This document shows, in pieces, positions 29,356-38,623 of a DNA stretch of 64,000 nt (position 1 is its first letter; the number at the start of each line of letters is the position of its first letter). The DNA is from Lactiplantibacillus dongliensis. Its GTDB lineage: Bacteria > Bacillota > Bacilli > Lactobacillales > Lactobacillaceae. The translations under genes and the position numbers were made by a program. A model generated the notes under the pieces. The model was given only the letters and a program-made list of their open reading frames with translations, did no database searches and had not been told where the DNA came from. The stretch is from NCBI RefSeq assembly GCF_005405105.1, contig NZ_BJDK01000005.1, forward strand, positions 1-64,000, given 5' to 3'.

Positions 29356-29799
29356 GTGCGTACAACATATATGGCTAAACCAGGTGAAATTGATCGTAAA
29401 TGGTATGTAGTTGATGCTACGGATGTCCCATTGGGTCGTCTTTCAACAGTCGTTGCATCAATTTTACGTGGAAAGAACAAACCAACATTCACACCAAACG
29501 TGGATACTGGTGACAACGTAATCGTTATCAATGCAAGTAAGATTGCTTTAACAGGTAAGAAAGCAGAACGTAAGATTTATTATCATCATACTGCTTATGC
29601 TGGTGGTTTAAAGGAACGGACTGCCGGTGACTTCCGTGAAAAGGAACCCGAAAAATTGATTGAAACTTCAGTTAAGGGTATGCTTCCTCACAACTCTTTA
29701 GGTCATAAGATGGGCTTGAAGTTGCATGTTTATGCTGGTGCAGAACATACGCAACAAGCGCAACAACCTGAAGTTTTGGATATCACGAACTTAATCTAA
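29356..29799 (+). CDS. rplM: 50S ribosomal protein L13
   Basis: 147 residues from GTG 29356, chosen because GGAGG lies 8-12 bases upstream and the start [21 protein letters not shown] is the family form. Signatures [18 protein letters not shown] and [11 protein letters not shown] are present. L13 is an early 23S binder. Confidence 0.96.
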   Translation: MRTTYMAKPGEIDRKWYVVDATDVPLGRLSTVVASILRGKNKPTFTPNVDTGDNVIVINASKIALTGKKAERKIYYHHTAYAGGLKERTAGDFREKEPEKLIETSVKGMLPHNSLGHKMGLKLHVYAGAEHTQQAQQPEVLDITNLI

Positions 29800-29812
29800 G
29801 GAGGAAACTACA

Positions 29813-30205
29813 TTGGCTCAAGTACAATATCGCGGCACAGGCCGTCGTAAAGATTCAGTAGCCCGCGTACGTTTAGTACCAGGTTCTGGCAAAATTGTTA
29901 TGAATGACAAATCAGTTGAAGACTATATTCCATTTGCGGACATCCGTAAGGAATTGTTACAACCATTCGAAGTAACTGAAACAACTGATCAATATGACGT
30001 TTTAGTTAACGTCAATGGTGGTGGGTTCCACGGCCAAGCCGGCGCAACTCGTCATGGTATCGCTCGGGCATTGCTTGAAGTTGATCCAGATTTCCGCGGT
30101 CCTTTGAAGCGCGCTGGTCTTTTGACTCGTGACGCTCGTATGAAGGAACGTAAGAAGCCAGGTTTGAAGAAAGCCCGTAAAGCTTCACAATTCTCAAAGC
30201 GTTAA
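29813..30205 (+). CDS. rpsI: 30S ribosomal protein S9
   Basis: 130 residues with [36 protein letters not shown] and the basic tail ending KASQFSKR, which contacts the P-site tRNA. TTG start at 29813 after AAGGAGG. Partner of rplM in nearly all bacteria. Confidence 0.97.
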   Translation: MAQVQYRGTGRRKDSVARVRLVPGSGKIVMNDKSVEDYIPFADIRKELLQPFEVTETTDQYDVLVNVNGGGFHGQAGATRHGIARALLEVDPDFRGPLKRAGLLTRDARMKERKKPGLKKARKASQFSKR

Positions 30206-30253
30206 GATTTATTTTTTCGAAATACGTTGTTATACCAACATTTTCGTACACGG

Positions 30254-30283
30254 AACACCTGTCATCTGGCAGGTGTTTTTTTG
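30254..30283 (+). terminator. Terminator after rpsI
   Basis: AACACCTG (30254-30261) with CAGGTGTT (30270-30277) and a T-rich tail. Confidence 0.85.
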
Positions 30284-30424
30284 CGTCTATTTTTATTAGT
30301 CGCTGGGGTCTGGGTATTACCGCTTCAGTCAGTCTGGACTGATGCTGAAACGATCGGCAGGGAAGATGATCAATCATAGCGCATAACTTGCTAACGCTGT
30401 GTTGGTTAGCCTTACGCCAGGCGA

Positions 30425-30505
30425 TGGCAATTCGGTTCTTTGGCTTCCAAACGCGGCCACCACGTTCCAGCCAATGCTGGGCCAACCAGAGTAGCAATTT
30501 AAACC
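30425..30505 (-). repeat. Truncated copy of the dispersed three-stem element
   Basis: Shares the conserved boxes TGGCTTCCAAACG, GGCCACCACGTTCCAGC and GGCCAACCAGAG with the copies at 41.6 and 53.3 kb. The other half is not clearly recognisable. It lies in the 563-base gap between rpsI and the GltS-like gene, which holds no gene I can support. Confidence 0.65.
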
Positions 30506-30769
30506 AACTGGTACTAAGCGTGTTGTTCGAATTTAAATATAAACGATTCATTGTGGTTATCGAAACTTTCGTTAGTTAAATTCCCGCTTCAGAAACCAAA
30601 GCAAATAGTCCCAAACAACACGACAATTTGAAAAAAACACCGCTTTCAACTTTTTTATTAAAGCTAATCAGCCAGTGGGGTCGTTTTCCAAAAGAGAATC
30701 TGCTAAGCTTTTGATTAAAATATAATTAGAAAATTAATTATAAATTTATCAGTTTAGGAAGTGGCCAGT

Positions 30770-31990
30770 ATGCAAGCAATGATTGCACTAGCAGTTGTGA
30801 TGGGATTCATGATGCTAGGGGAATGGGTTTCGACCCGTAGTAAAGCGTATGTGCCGTCAGTGTTTGTTACGGCGGTGTTGTTTTTAATTGGTTTTTGGAC
30901 GATTGTGCCGAAAAATGTGGTGCCGAGTGCCTCATTCGGGAAGGCCTTCGTTGCCATTACTCAGGCGGTTTTATTGATTCATATGGGGACTTTGATGGAT
31001 TTAAAGCTCTTATTAAAGCAATGGCGGGCCGTTTTAATTGCCTTAGCGGGGGTCGTTGGGACTGTCATCTTTGCCATGGGGATTGGCCTAGTCTTCTTTA
31101 ACTGGAAGACCGTTATTGCCAGTGTGCCACCGTTAACTGGTGGGTTGGTCGCGGCTTTCTTAATGACAGCGGGTTTAAAAGCTCAACACATTACGGTTTT
31201 GGCCGCCTTTCCGGTGGCGATGTTTGTCATGCATAGCATGCTCGGCTATCCATTGACGGCGATTATGTTGAAACGTGAAAGTCGGCGGTTATTGAAGCAT
31301 TATCATGAACCAGCTACGGCAGCGGTGGCGACATTGCCGACTGAAAAGCCCGATGATACGGCTAGTGCGACGAATGCCACGACGGCGGTGGGCCTCGACA
31401 AACCCAAGCGTCTCAAGTTAACGTTACCAGCAGAATATGATACCGCGGCGTTTATGTTATTCAAAGTCGCTATCGTAACCGTTTTGGCTGAATGGGTCGC
31501 GGCCCTGATGCATGGGGTTGTCAATGCTTATATTATTTGTTTAGTCTTTGGGGTCATTGCCCATCAAGTTGGCTTTTTGGAAGATGCTGTTTTGGAAAAA
31601 GCCGGCGTCTTCCATTGGTTGATGTATGGATTACTGGCTTATATCTTCTCTAATTTGAGTATCGTCAAAATCAATATGTTAGTCGGAATCGTGGTGCCAA
31701 TCTTGGTTTTGATCTGTTTAGGGCTTTTCGGGATGTTCTTGGCTTCCAGTCTCTTAGCTAAGCCGCTGGGTTTCAGTCGTGAAATGGCGTTTGCCAGTGC
31801 GTTAACGGCATTGTTTGGCTTTCCAGCTGATTACATTGTGACGCATGAAGTGGTTGATATCATGGGTCATACCGAACATGAAAAGAAGTACTTACTCGAT
31901 CATATGTTACCTAAGATGCTGGTCGGGGGATTCGCAACGGTTTCAGTGGCATCAGTTATTATTGCATCGATTTTCTTGAAGATTTTGTAG
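30770..31990 (+). CDS. Putative GltS-like (sodium/glutamate symporter-type) membrane transporter
   Basis: 406 residues with about ten membrane segments in two halves joined by a cytosolic loop (about 180-225, Ala/Thr-rich). The stretch PPLTGGLVAAFLMTAGLKA in the first half recalls the GG loop of ESS-family glutamate:sodium symporters, but the classical GGHGT is not present, so the substrate is open. ATG 30770 is chosen because AGGA lies 10 bases upstream. The next gene, an M20 amidohydrolase, begins 13 bases downstream, which suggests uptake and hydrolysis of an N-acyl amino acid or small peptide (inference). Confidence 0.6.
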   Translation: MQAMIALAVVMGFMMLGEWVSTRSKAYVPSVFVTAVLFLIGFWTIVPKNVVPSASFGKAFVAITQAVLLIHMGTLMDLKLLLKQWRAVLIALAGVVGTVIFAMGIGLVFFNWKTVIASVPPLTGGLVAAFLMTAGLKAQHITVLAAFPVAMFVMHSMLGYPLTAIMLKRESRRLLKHYHEPATAAVATLPTEKPDDTASATNATTAVGLDKPKRLKLTLPAEYDTAAFMLFKVAIVTVLAEWVAALMHGVVNAYIICLVFGVIAHQVGFLEDAVLEKAGVFHWLMYGLLAYIFSNLSIVKINMLVGIVVPILVLICLGLFGMFLASSLLAKPLGFSREMAFASALTALFGFPADYIVTHEVVDIMGHTEHEKKYLLDHMLPKMLVGGFATVSVASVIIASIFLKIL

Positions 31991-32002
31991 GGGGTCTTTC
32001 AA

Positions 32003-33166
32003 ATGGACGACTTGGCATTAACGGCTTGGATGACAGCCTTGCGTCATCAGATTCACGCACAACCAGAATTAGCACTACATGAGGTCAAGACGACCGCATT
32101 GATTAAAAAAGCCTTAACTGATCTAGGCATTCGGCTAGTCGATTATCCTGGTGCAACTGGGGTCGTGGCCGAAATTGGTCATGGCGAACCGAAAGTGGCC
32201 TTGCGAGCGGATATTGATGCTTTACCATTACAAGAAAAGTCAGGCTTACCGTTTGCCTCCAAGATCGATGGTCGTATGCATGCTTGTGGGCACGACTTTC
32301 ATACCGCTGCCTTACTCGGGGGCGCCCGGATTCTAAAGGCGCATGAAGCCGAATTACCTGGCACGGTTCGCTTGATCTTTCAACCGGGTGAAGAAGGGCA
32401 TGTTGGCGCGAAAGAAATGTTGAGTCATGATGTCTTACACGGTGTACAGGCGATTGCGGGCTTTCATAATATGCCGGAATTACCGGTTGGCACATTGGCA
32501 GTTAAAAGCGGTCCCCTCATGGCCAGCAATGATAATTTTGACGTCCAAATCAATGGGACCGGCGCCCATGCAGCGATGCCGGAACGGAGCGCCGACCCCA
32601 TCGTGACACTTGGGCAGTTGATTACGGCACTCCAAACGATTCGGAGTCGCAACATTGCGCCGGATGCAGCGTTAGTGCTGACAATCGGTGAAATCCGCGC
32701 AGGCCATACGTTTAATGTGATTCCTGATACGGCAAGCTTCAAAGGGACGATTCGGACTTTCAATGCGGCTAATCGGCAATTGGCGAAGGACCGTTTTTAT
32801 GAGATTGTGCAAGCAACGGTCAAGGCATATCAACAAACGGTCGCTATCAAATGGGATCAAGGTCCCAGCTGTGTCAACAATGATGCGACTTTGACCGACT
32901 TGATCACGGCGGCGTGCCAGGGGGCCTTTAAGATTGTCCCAGCGCATCCAGCGAATGCCGATGATGACTTCGCGTTATATCAGGAACAGATTCCCGGCTT
33001 TTATGGTTTCTTAGGATCGGGTGGGACGGGAACGCTACATCAACCGAATTATTCATGTAGCGATGCTGGCTTGATCTACGGAGCCAGATTCCATTGGCTG
33101 GCCGCGCAGACACTGTTAGCGGCCGTGGCCAAAAATAAATTGTTAGCGACTGATCGCGCGTCATAA
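32003..33166 (+). CDS. M20D family metallo-amidohydrolase
   Basis: 387 residues. Metal-site motifs of the M20/M40 carboxypeptidase-amidohydrolase family are intact: RADIDALP at about 68-75, MHACGHDFHTA at 92-102 (Cys95, His97) and the catalytic/metal pair GEEGH at 129-133. A dimerisation domain sits at about 170-290. Members remove acyl groups from amino acids (aminoacylase, hippurate hydrolase, N-acetyl-diaminopimelate deacetylase). The sequence alone does not say which. Starts at ATG 32003, in an operon with the upstream transporter. Confidence 0.85.
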   Translation: MDDLALTAWMTALRHQIHAQPELALHEVKTTALIKKALTDLGIRLVDYPGATGVVAEIGHGEPKVALRADIDALPLQEKSGLPFASKIDGRMHACGHDFHTAALLGGARILKAHEAELPGTVRLIFQPGEEGHVGAKEMLSHDVLHGVQAIAGFHNMPELPVGTLAVKSGPLMASNDNFDVQINGTGAHAAMPERSADPIVTLGQLITALQTIRSRNIAPDAALVLTIGEIRAGHTFNVIPDTASFKGTIRTFNAANRQLAKDRFYEIVQATVKAYQQTVAIKWDQGPSCVNNDATLTDLITAACQGAFKIVPAHPANADDDFALYQEQIPGFYGFLGSGGTGTLHQPNYSCSDAGLIYGARFHWLAAQTLLAAVAKNKLLATDRAS

Positions 33167-33208
33167 GCGACTTTTAGCCAAATTGATAGAAAAAGTTTAA
33201 AAATCCAT

Positions 33209-33238
33209 TTGACAATTCTATCAAAGGTGCGGTATAGT
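33209..33238 (+). promoter_or_regulatory. Promoter of the tkt-aro operon
   Basis: A consensus TTGACA at 33209-33214 and TATAGT at 33233-33238 with an 18-base spacer. About 40 bases ahead of the leader peptide start. Confidence 0.85.
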
Positions 33239-33280
33239 CTTAGACATCAACAAAAATTAAATTTTAAGGAGATTTTGATT

Positions 33281-33343
33281 ATGCGACGATTAAACAATAA
33301 CCAACAACTTAATCGATTTTATTATTACTGGTTTCTGCAGTAG
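33281..33343 (+). CDS. Aromatic-amino-acid-rich leader peptide (attenuator peptide)
   Basis: A 20-codon reading frame with a perfect AAGGAG (33266-33271) nine bases before its ATG. It encodes MRRLNNNQQLNR followed by Phe-Tyr-Tyr-Tyr-Trp-Phe, then Leu-Gln and a stop. Six consecutive aromatic codons in front of an aromatic biosynthesis operon are the hallmark of a ribosome-stalling leader. The Tyr-Trp codons form the 5' arm of a stem (TTACTGGT pairs with ACCAGTAA near 33389-33396). The ribosome's position on them would therefore decide which downstream hairpin forms. I recognise no named family; the role is inferred from composition, placement and the terminator that follows. Confidence 0.85.
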   Translation: MRRLNNNQQLNRFYYYWFLQ

Positions 33344-33513
33344 TGTCAGCAGTCGATGCGGGCACTACGCCTTGCATCGATAATGACCAGTAAGTTTTCG
33401 TATAATTAAAACTCATACGGAGAGTCATATCGGTGGTTTATCTAACAACTGTGTGACTTTCCAAACTTAGTCGTGGCTGGGCTTTATTTGACCAGCACTG
33501 CTAGGAATCGGAA
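33344..33513 (+). promoter_or_regulatory. Attenuator switch region (pause stem and antiterminator)
   Basis: After the leader peptide, nested stems are possible. GTAGTG with CACTAC and CGATGC with GCATCG lie inside the TTACTGGT/ACCAGTAA stem. GGAGAGTCA (33419-33427) pairs with TGACTTTCC (33454-33462). AACTGTG at 33447-33453 is exactly complementary to CACAGTT at 33518-33524, the 5' arm and loop edge of the terminator, so it can serve as antiterminator. The pairings are read by eye; energies were not computed. Confidence 0.65.
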
Positions 33514-33544
33514 CGCTCACAGTTTAGGCTGTGGGCGTTTTTTT
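33514..33544 (+). terminator. Attenuator terminator before tkt
   Basis: A 9-bp GC-rich stem (33514-33522 with 33529-33537), a 6-base loop and T7, placed between leader peptide and tkt with no gene before it. An intrinsic terminator here makes sense only as an attenuator. Confidence 0.9.
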
Positions 33545-33569
33545 CGGCTTGAAGAAAGGGAATGTGAAT

Positions 33570-35579
33570 ATGAAACGATTTGATGAGATTGATGAACAAG
33601 CAGTGACTAACTTACGTGTTTTGAGTGCTGAAATGATTGAACGGGCTAATTCCGGTCACCCGGGATTGCCATTGGGGGCCGCGCCGATGTTATGGACTTT
33701 GTGGAGTCACCATTTACGGCTGGATCCGCAAGCGCCAGATTGGTTTGACCGTGACCGCTTCGTTTTATCGGCGGGGCATGGTTCCGCCTTATTGTACAGT
33801 TTGTTGCATGTTAGTGGCTTTGAGGTGACCATGGCGGATTTAAAGCAATTTCGTCAATTCGGCAGTCGGACCCCGGGACATCCAGAATATGGTGTCGTGG
33901 CTGGTGTCGAGGCAACGACCGGTCCTTTAGGTCAAGGCTTGGGCATGGCAGTTGGTATGGCATTAGCGGAGCGGCATTTAGCTAGTCAATTCAATCACGA
34001 AGCTCAGATTGTCGATCACTTTACCTATAGTTTAGTTGGTGACGGTGACTTGATGGAAGGGGTCTCGCATGAAGCGGCGAGCTTTGCTGGACAACAAAAG
34101 TTAGGTAAGTTGATTGTGCTTTATGATGATAATCAAGTGTCACTCGATGGTCCCACCAGCCGGTCATTCCATACCGATGTTTGCCAACGTTTTGAAAGTT
34201 ACGGCTGGGAAACGCAAGTCGTCACTGATGGCAATGATTTGGCAGCCATTGATGCGGCGATTACCCGGGCTAAGCACAGCCAACGACCGTCACTCATTGC
34301 TGTTAAAACAGTGATCGGTTTTGGCGCTCCGGGAGCAGGAACCAACGCCGTGCATGGTAATCCGTTAGGAACCGCGGGACTGCAAACGTTACGGCAGAAT
34401 CTGAATTGGACCGCCGCCCCATTTACGATTACGCCAGCGGTGGCTCAACGGGCACAGCAGGCGATTGAGCAACGTGGTCAACAAGCGCATCATACGTGGA
34501 ATCAGCGCGTTCAGCAGTTGAACCCAACGACGTTAGCCGAATTAAAGCGGGTCATGCAGCAGGACTTACCGTTAGATTTTGCCCAACAATTACCGGTCTA
34601 TGATGAAGGCGCCGAGGCGTCACGGCTGACTAGTCACACGATGATTCAAAAGATTGCCGGTAAGTTACCTGAATTAGTTGGCGGTTCGGCGGACTTAGCC
34701 AGTTCGAACAAAACGACGATTGAGACGGATGGGTTACTAACCGCCGATCAACCGGGTGAACGAAACTTAGCGTTTGGCGTGCGTGAATTTGCAGAAGGCG
34801 CGATCTTAAACGGCTTGACGTTGCACGGCGGTGTCCGGGCATTCGGGAGTACGTTCCTAGTCTTCTCCGACTACATGCGCGGGGCGATTCGGCTCGCGGC
34901 CTTACAAAAGCTGCCGGTCACTTACGTTTTTACCCATGATTCGATTGCGGTGGGGGAAGATGGCCCAACGCATCAACCCATCGAACAGCTGATGAGTTTA
35001 CGGTTGATCCCTAACGTTACGGTGATTCGCCCTAGTGATCCGAATGAAACGGTGGCGGCTTGGTGGCAAGCCATGAATGCCACCGATCATCCGACCGTCT
35101 TAGTCTTAACGCGCCAGAACTTAGCCGTCTTGCCACGGACGAATCAATTGGCCATGACGGGAGTGGCCCGCGGCGGTTACGTGTTATCGCCACAAAAAGG
35201 ACTACAACCAACGGGGATCTTGATTGCCAGTGGGTCGGAGGTCGCGTTGGCGTTAAAGACGCAAGCTAAATTAGCTACCCTCGGTCAAGATGTCAGCGTG
35301 GTCTCAATGCCGTCGATGGATTTATTCAGCCAACAGTCGGCACAATACCAAGCTCAAGTCTTACCACCCCAAGTTCGGCGCCGGGTCGCCATTGAAATGG
35401 GCGCCACGCTTGGTTGGGAGCGGTTCGTGGGTTTAGATGGCACAATCGTTGGACTGGATCGGTTTGGCGCAAGTGGGCCAGCAGCCGATGTCTTACCGGC
35501 ACTCGGCTTTACCGTTGACCAGCTCGTTCAAGCTTACCAACAAACGCACGTCGGCCAACAACAATTAAATGTGATTTAA
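33570..35579 (+). CDS. tkt: Transketolase
   Basis: 669 residues from ATG 33570 (AAAGGG upstream). Thiamine diphosphate site [13 protein letters not shown]...DDNQVSLDG at about 150-190, substrate histidines in SGHPGLPLG and SAGHGS, and the [18 protein letters not shown] loop of the pyrimidine domain near 460. It makes erythrose 4-phosphate from glycolytic intermediates, one of the two substrates of DAHP synthase. Its place as first gene of an aro operon suggests a dedicated copy supplying aromatic synthesis. A general pentose phosphate copy may exist elsewhere. Confidence 0.92.
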   Translation: MKRFDEIDEQAVTNLRVLSAEMIERANSGHPGLPLGAAPMLWTLWSHHLRLDPQAPDWFDRDRFVLSAGHGSALLYSLLHVSGFEVTMADLKQFRQFGSRTPGHPEYGVVAGVEATTGPLGQGLGMAVGMALAERHLASQFNHEAQIVDHFTYSLVGDGDLMEGVSHEAASFAGQQKLGKLIVLYDDNQVSLDGPTSRSFHTDVCQRFESYGWETQVVTDGNDLAAIDAAITRAKHSQRPSLIAVKTVIGFGAPGAGTNAVHGNPLGTAGLQTLRQNLNWTAAPFTITPAVAQRAQQAIEQRGQQAHHTWNQRVQQLNPTTLAELKRVMQQDLPLDFAQQLPVYDEGAEASRLTSHTMIQKIAGKLPELVGGSADLASSNKTTIETDGLLTADQPGERNLAFGVREFAEGAILNGLTLHGGVRAFGSTFLVFSDYMRGAIRLAALQKLPVTYVFTHDSIAVGEDGPTHQPIEQLMSLRLIPNVTVIRPSDPNETVAAWWQAMNATDHPTVLVLTRQNLAVLPRTNQLAMTGVARGGYVLSPQKGLQPTGILIASGSEVALALKTQAKLATLGQDVSVVSMPSMDLFSQQSAQYQAQVLPPQVRRRVAIEMGATLGWERFVGLDGTIVGLDRFGASGPAADVLPALGFTVDQLVQAYQQTHVGQQQLNVI

Positions 35580-35597
35580 AAAAAGGGAGCGTTCAAG

Positions 35598-36455
35598 ATG
35601 ATTGATGGAAAAACAGCGTTATTTGGTTTCGTGGCGCATCCGGCTAAGCACAGTCGTTCGCCGAAAATGCATAATTTGAGTTTTGACTACTGGCATATCA
35701 ACGCCCGTTACTTAGCCTTTGATGTGGCGCCGGATGGGCTAGCTGATGCTGTTGCCGGTATTCGTAGTATGGGAATTGCTGGGGTCAACCTCTCGATGCC
35801 ATTCAAACAAACGGTCGTACCGATGCTTGATGAGATGACCCCACGGGCGCGCCGGATTAAAGCTGTTAATACGATTAAAAATGTGGATGGCCGGCTGATT
35901 GGTGATAGTACGGATGGCGCCGGAGTCTTTCAAGATTTACAAAACCAAGGCGTCAATCTACATGGTCAGCACGTGATGATTCTAGGCGCAGGTGGTGCTG
36001 GTAAAGCAATCATCGCGGCGGCTTTGGATTATGACGTGGCGAGTGTGACCGTCTTTAAACGGCAAAACCAAACTTATGCGCAGGTAGCGGCTTGGCTGGC
36101 GGCTTTAAATCAAACGACGCCAATCGCGATGCAGATACAACCATACGAAGATGCCGCGGCCATGCTGCGTGTTGCCAAGGCCAGCGACTTAATTATTAAT
36201 GCGACCAATATCGGGATGACGGCAGCCGGGCTACCAGTCACACCGCAAGTGATGGCGGCGTTAACCCCGTCACAGACGGTGTACGATGTGATCTACCAAC
36301 CGTTGGAGACGGCCTTTTTAAAGCAAGCCAAAGCGCAGGGCTGCACGGTCCATAATGGGCTGGGCATGCTGATCTGGCAAGGGGCATTAGCCTTTAAATT
36401 CTGGACCGGTAAAGATATGCCGATTCAAGCCGTTGCTGAAACAATTCTAAACTAA
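35598..36455 (+). CDS. aroE: Shikimate 5-dehydrogenase
   Basis: 285 residues, NADP-dependent reduction of 3-dehydroshikimate to shikimate. Substrate-binding HPAKHSRSPKMHN, catalytic Lys70 in NLSMPFKQ, Asp106 in STDGAGVF, and nucleotide loop GAGGAGKA at about 130-137. Could be a YdiB-like quinate/shikimate enzyme, but the operon argues for biosynthesis. AAAGGGAGC precedes ATG 35598, 18 bases after tkt. Confidence 0.9.
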   Translation: MIDGKTALFGFVAHPAKHSRSPKMHNLSFDYWHINARYLAFDVAPDGLADAVAGIRSMGIAGVNLSMPFKQTVVPMLDEMTPRARRIKAVNTIKNVDGRLIGDSTDGAGVFQDLQNQGVNLHGQHVMILGAGGAGKAIIAAALDYDVASVTVFKRQNQTYAQVAAWLAALNQTTPIAMQIQPYEDAAAMLRVAKASDLIINATNIGMTAAGLPVTPQVMAALTPSQTVYDVIYQPLETAFLKQAKAQGCTVHNGLGMLIWQGALAFKFWTGKDMPIQAVAETILN

Positions 36456-36476
36456 CTTAATAGGAGTGTATTTAAT

Positions 36477-37472
36477 ATGATTATTGTCTTAAAACCTGAA
36501 ACTGCGGCCGCCATGCAGGCCAAACTAGTTGCTCAATTTGGATCCAAAACAGAACTCTTTACGCATCACAATCGGATTGCCATTCAAGGTATTCAGCCAG
36601 CAGATCTACCAGCTGATGTGGTCGCAGCCGCTGATGACCTCATTACTGACGTCCCGGCAGCTGTTCAAAGCAGTCGCTTGTTACATCCGGAAAATACCGT
36701 GATTAAAACGCCTCATAGTGTGATTGGCGGCGATCAATTCGTCATGATGGCCGGGCCGTGTTCCGTTGAAAGTGCGGACCACGTGATGGCAATGGCCAAG
36801 GTTGCCAAGCAACGCGGGGCGACGGTCGTCCGGGGCGGGGCATTCAAGCCGCGGACATCCCCATACTCTTTTCAAGGGCTCGGTGAGGCTGGCTTACAAG
36901 CTTTGCGGGCCGCTGCGGATGCCAATGACCTAGATATGATTACGGAAGTCATGGATGATGAACATGTGCCGATGGTTGCCAAATACACGGATATTTTCCA
37001 AATTGGTGCCCGTAATATGCAGAACTTCTCCTTATTAAAGGCGGTTGGTCGCACGCAGATTCCCGTGGCCTTAAAGCGGGGGATGTCGGCGACGATTGAT
37101 GATGTCTTAAATGCTGCTGAATACATTGCGGCGGGTGGCAATCACCAAATTATGTTATTGGAGCGCGGCATTCGGACTTTTGATCATAAATACACTCGGA
37201 ATACCTTTGACTTGGGCGCTGTGCCGGTTTTGCAAAAGCTGACGCATTACCCAGTTATTGTGGACCCCAGTCATGCAGTCGGCGAGTGGGATCTCGTCAC
37301 ACCAATGGCGATGGCCGGAGTAGCGTCCGGGGCCAGCGGGATGATCGTTGAAATTCACGACCGCCCAACTGAAGCGTTATCAGATGGCCCCCAAGCCTTA
37401 AAACCCAAGACTTACTTAAAGATGGCGCAACAAGCATTTCAGTTGCATGACTTAATGACAAGTTGGAACTAG
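36477..37472 (+). CDS. aroF: 3-deoxy-7-phosphoheptulonate synthase (type I-beta, with N-terminal regulatory domain)
   Basis: 331 residues. The first about 70 form a ferredoxin-like (FL) domain used for feedback control in this subtype. The barrel begins near MAGPCSVES and carries KPRTSPYSFQGLGEAGL, IGARNMQNF, LKRG and DPSHAVGEW, with the metal-site cysteine in GPCSVES. Condenses phosphoenolpyruvate with erythrose 4-phosphate, the first step of the shikimate pathway. aroA and aroG are also used as symbols. AGGAGTG precedes ATG 36477. Confidence 0.92.
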   Translation: MIIVLKPETAAAMQAKLVAQFGSKTELFTHHNRIAIQGIQPADLPADVVAAADDLITDVPAAVQSSRLLHPENTVIKTPHSVIGGDQFVMMAGPCSVESADHVMAMAKVAKQRGATVVRGGAFKPRTSPYSFQGLGEAGLQALRAAADANDLDMITEVMDDEHVPMVAKYTDIFQIGARNMQNFSLLKAVGRTQIPVALKRGMSATIDDVLNAAEYIAAGGNHQIMLLERGIRTFDHKYTRNTFDLGAVPVLQKLTHYPVIVDPSHAVGEWDLVTPMAMAGVASGASGMIVEIHDRPTEALSDGPQALKPKTYLKMAQQAFQLHDLMTSWN

Positions 37473-37481
37473 GTGAAGTAA

Positions 37482-38543
37482 ATGACAACCATTGAAGTGA
37501 AAACGACGACTGCTAATTACGCCGTCAAAGTTAAAATTGGCAGCTTGATGAATGTGGCTCAAGCCATTAAAACGGTCTGGACACCACGGCGAATTGCGCT
37601 GATCACTGATACAACAGTGGGGGCACTATATGCTGACCAAGTGCAAACTCAGTTAATGGCGGGGGGCTTTGCCGTGACGGTATTGACGGTGCCGACCGGA
37701 GAAGCTAGTAAAAGTTGGACGCAGACGATGCGATTAGTCGAGGCCTTGAGTCAAGCGCATTTTACGCGCAATGATGGCGTTGTCGGTGATTTAGCTGGCT
37801 TTGTTGCGTCGATTTATATGCGTGGTATCAGGCTCATTCAGCTACCCACGTCATTGCTAGCGCAAGTGGATAGTTCAGTTGGTGGTAAGACCGCGCTGGA
37901 CTTGCCAACAGGAAAGAACTTGGTCGGTAGTTTTTATCAGCCGGATTTAGTCTTGATTGATCCGCAAACCCTAACGACCTTACCCCAACGGATGCTGGTC
38001 GAAGGCTATGGGGAAGTGGTGAAATGTGCGGCGCTAGTTGGCGGGGATTTCTGGGAATTGTTGCAATCGATTCAACAACCTGATGATATTTTACTGTTTG
38101 CGCCGCAGCTGATTGCCCGTAGTGTTAGCTTTAAAGCCCAGATTGTGCGGGCTGATGAAAAGGAAGGCGGACAACGGCAACTATTGAACTTTGGCCATAC
38201 AATTGGCCACGCGGTCGAATTGTTAGGACAAGGTAAGTGGATGCATGGTGAGGCGGTGGCAATGGGCTTAGTTGCTGTGTGTCGGGTATTCGAAGCACAA
38301 GGGTTAACCCCCGTTGGCACAGCTAACGCCATTGCTGCTCGGTTAGCGGTAGTCGGTCTGCCAACCGAACTACCTGATTTGGCGCTCAGCACCGTGTTAG
38401 AGGCGATGCGGCATGATAAGAAGGTGCACGGTGATCAGCTAACCTGGGTCTACTTAACGGCATTGGGTCAACCGCAGTTACAACCGGTGCCATTAACGGA
38501 CTTAGCAGCGTGGGTGGCACCGGTCTTAAATGCGGCAGCTTGA
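37482..38543 (+). CDS. aroB: 3-dehydroquinate synthase
   Basis: 353 residues. NAD-binding GVVGDLAGFVASIYMRG and PTSLLAQVDSSVGGKTALD, metal ligands in GYGEVVKCA (Glu), FGHTIGHAVE (His) and MHGEAVAMG (His). Converts DAHP to 3-dehydroquinate. A GGTGAAG site overlaps the end of the DAHP synthase gene; last gene of the operon. The remaining shikimate steps (aroD, aroK, aroA, aroC) are not in this window. Confidence 0.94.
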   Translation: MTTIEVKTTTANYAVKVKIGSLMNVAQAIKTVWTPRRIALITDTTVGALYADQVQTQLMAGGFAVTVLTVPTGEASKSWTQTMRLVEALSQAHFTRNDGVVGDLAGFVASIYMRGIRLIQLPTSLLAQVDSSVGGKTALDLPTGKNLVGSFYQPDLVLIDPQTLTTLPQRMLVEGYGEVVKCAALVGGDFWELLQSIQQPDDILLFAPQLIARSVSFKAQIVRADEKEGGQRQLLNFGHTIGHAVELLGQGKWMHGEAVAMGLVAVCRVFEAQGLTPVGTANAIAARLAVVGLPTELPDLALSTVLEAMRHDKKVHGDQLTWVYLTALGQPQLQPVPLTDLAAWVAPVLNAAA

Positions 38544-38583
38544 AAGAACAATAGGTGTCAGTTGGCTTAGCAGTTACTAAAAA

Positions 38584-38623
38584 ACGACCTGATAACGGTT
38601 AAAAGTTGTCAGGTCGTTTTTTT
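38584..38623. terminator. Bidirectional terminator after aroB
   Basis: ACGACCTGA (38584-38592) with TCAGGTCGT (38609-38617), A-run before and T-run after. Serves the aro operon and the converging minus-strand gene. Confidence 0.88.

Noticed and set aside
30012-30551. 179-codon minus-strand frame overlapping rpsI and the following gap
   Set aside because: Antisense to rpsI, crosses its terminator and a repeat relic, with no ribosome binding site or domain.
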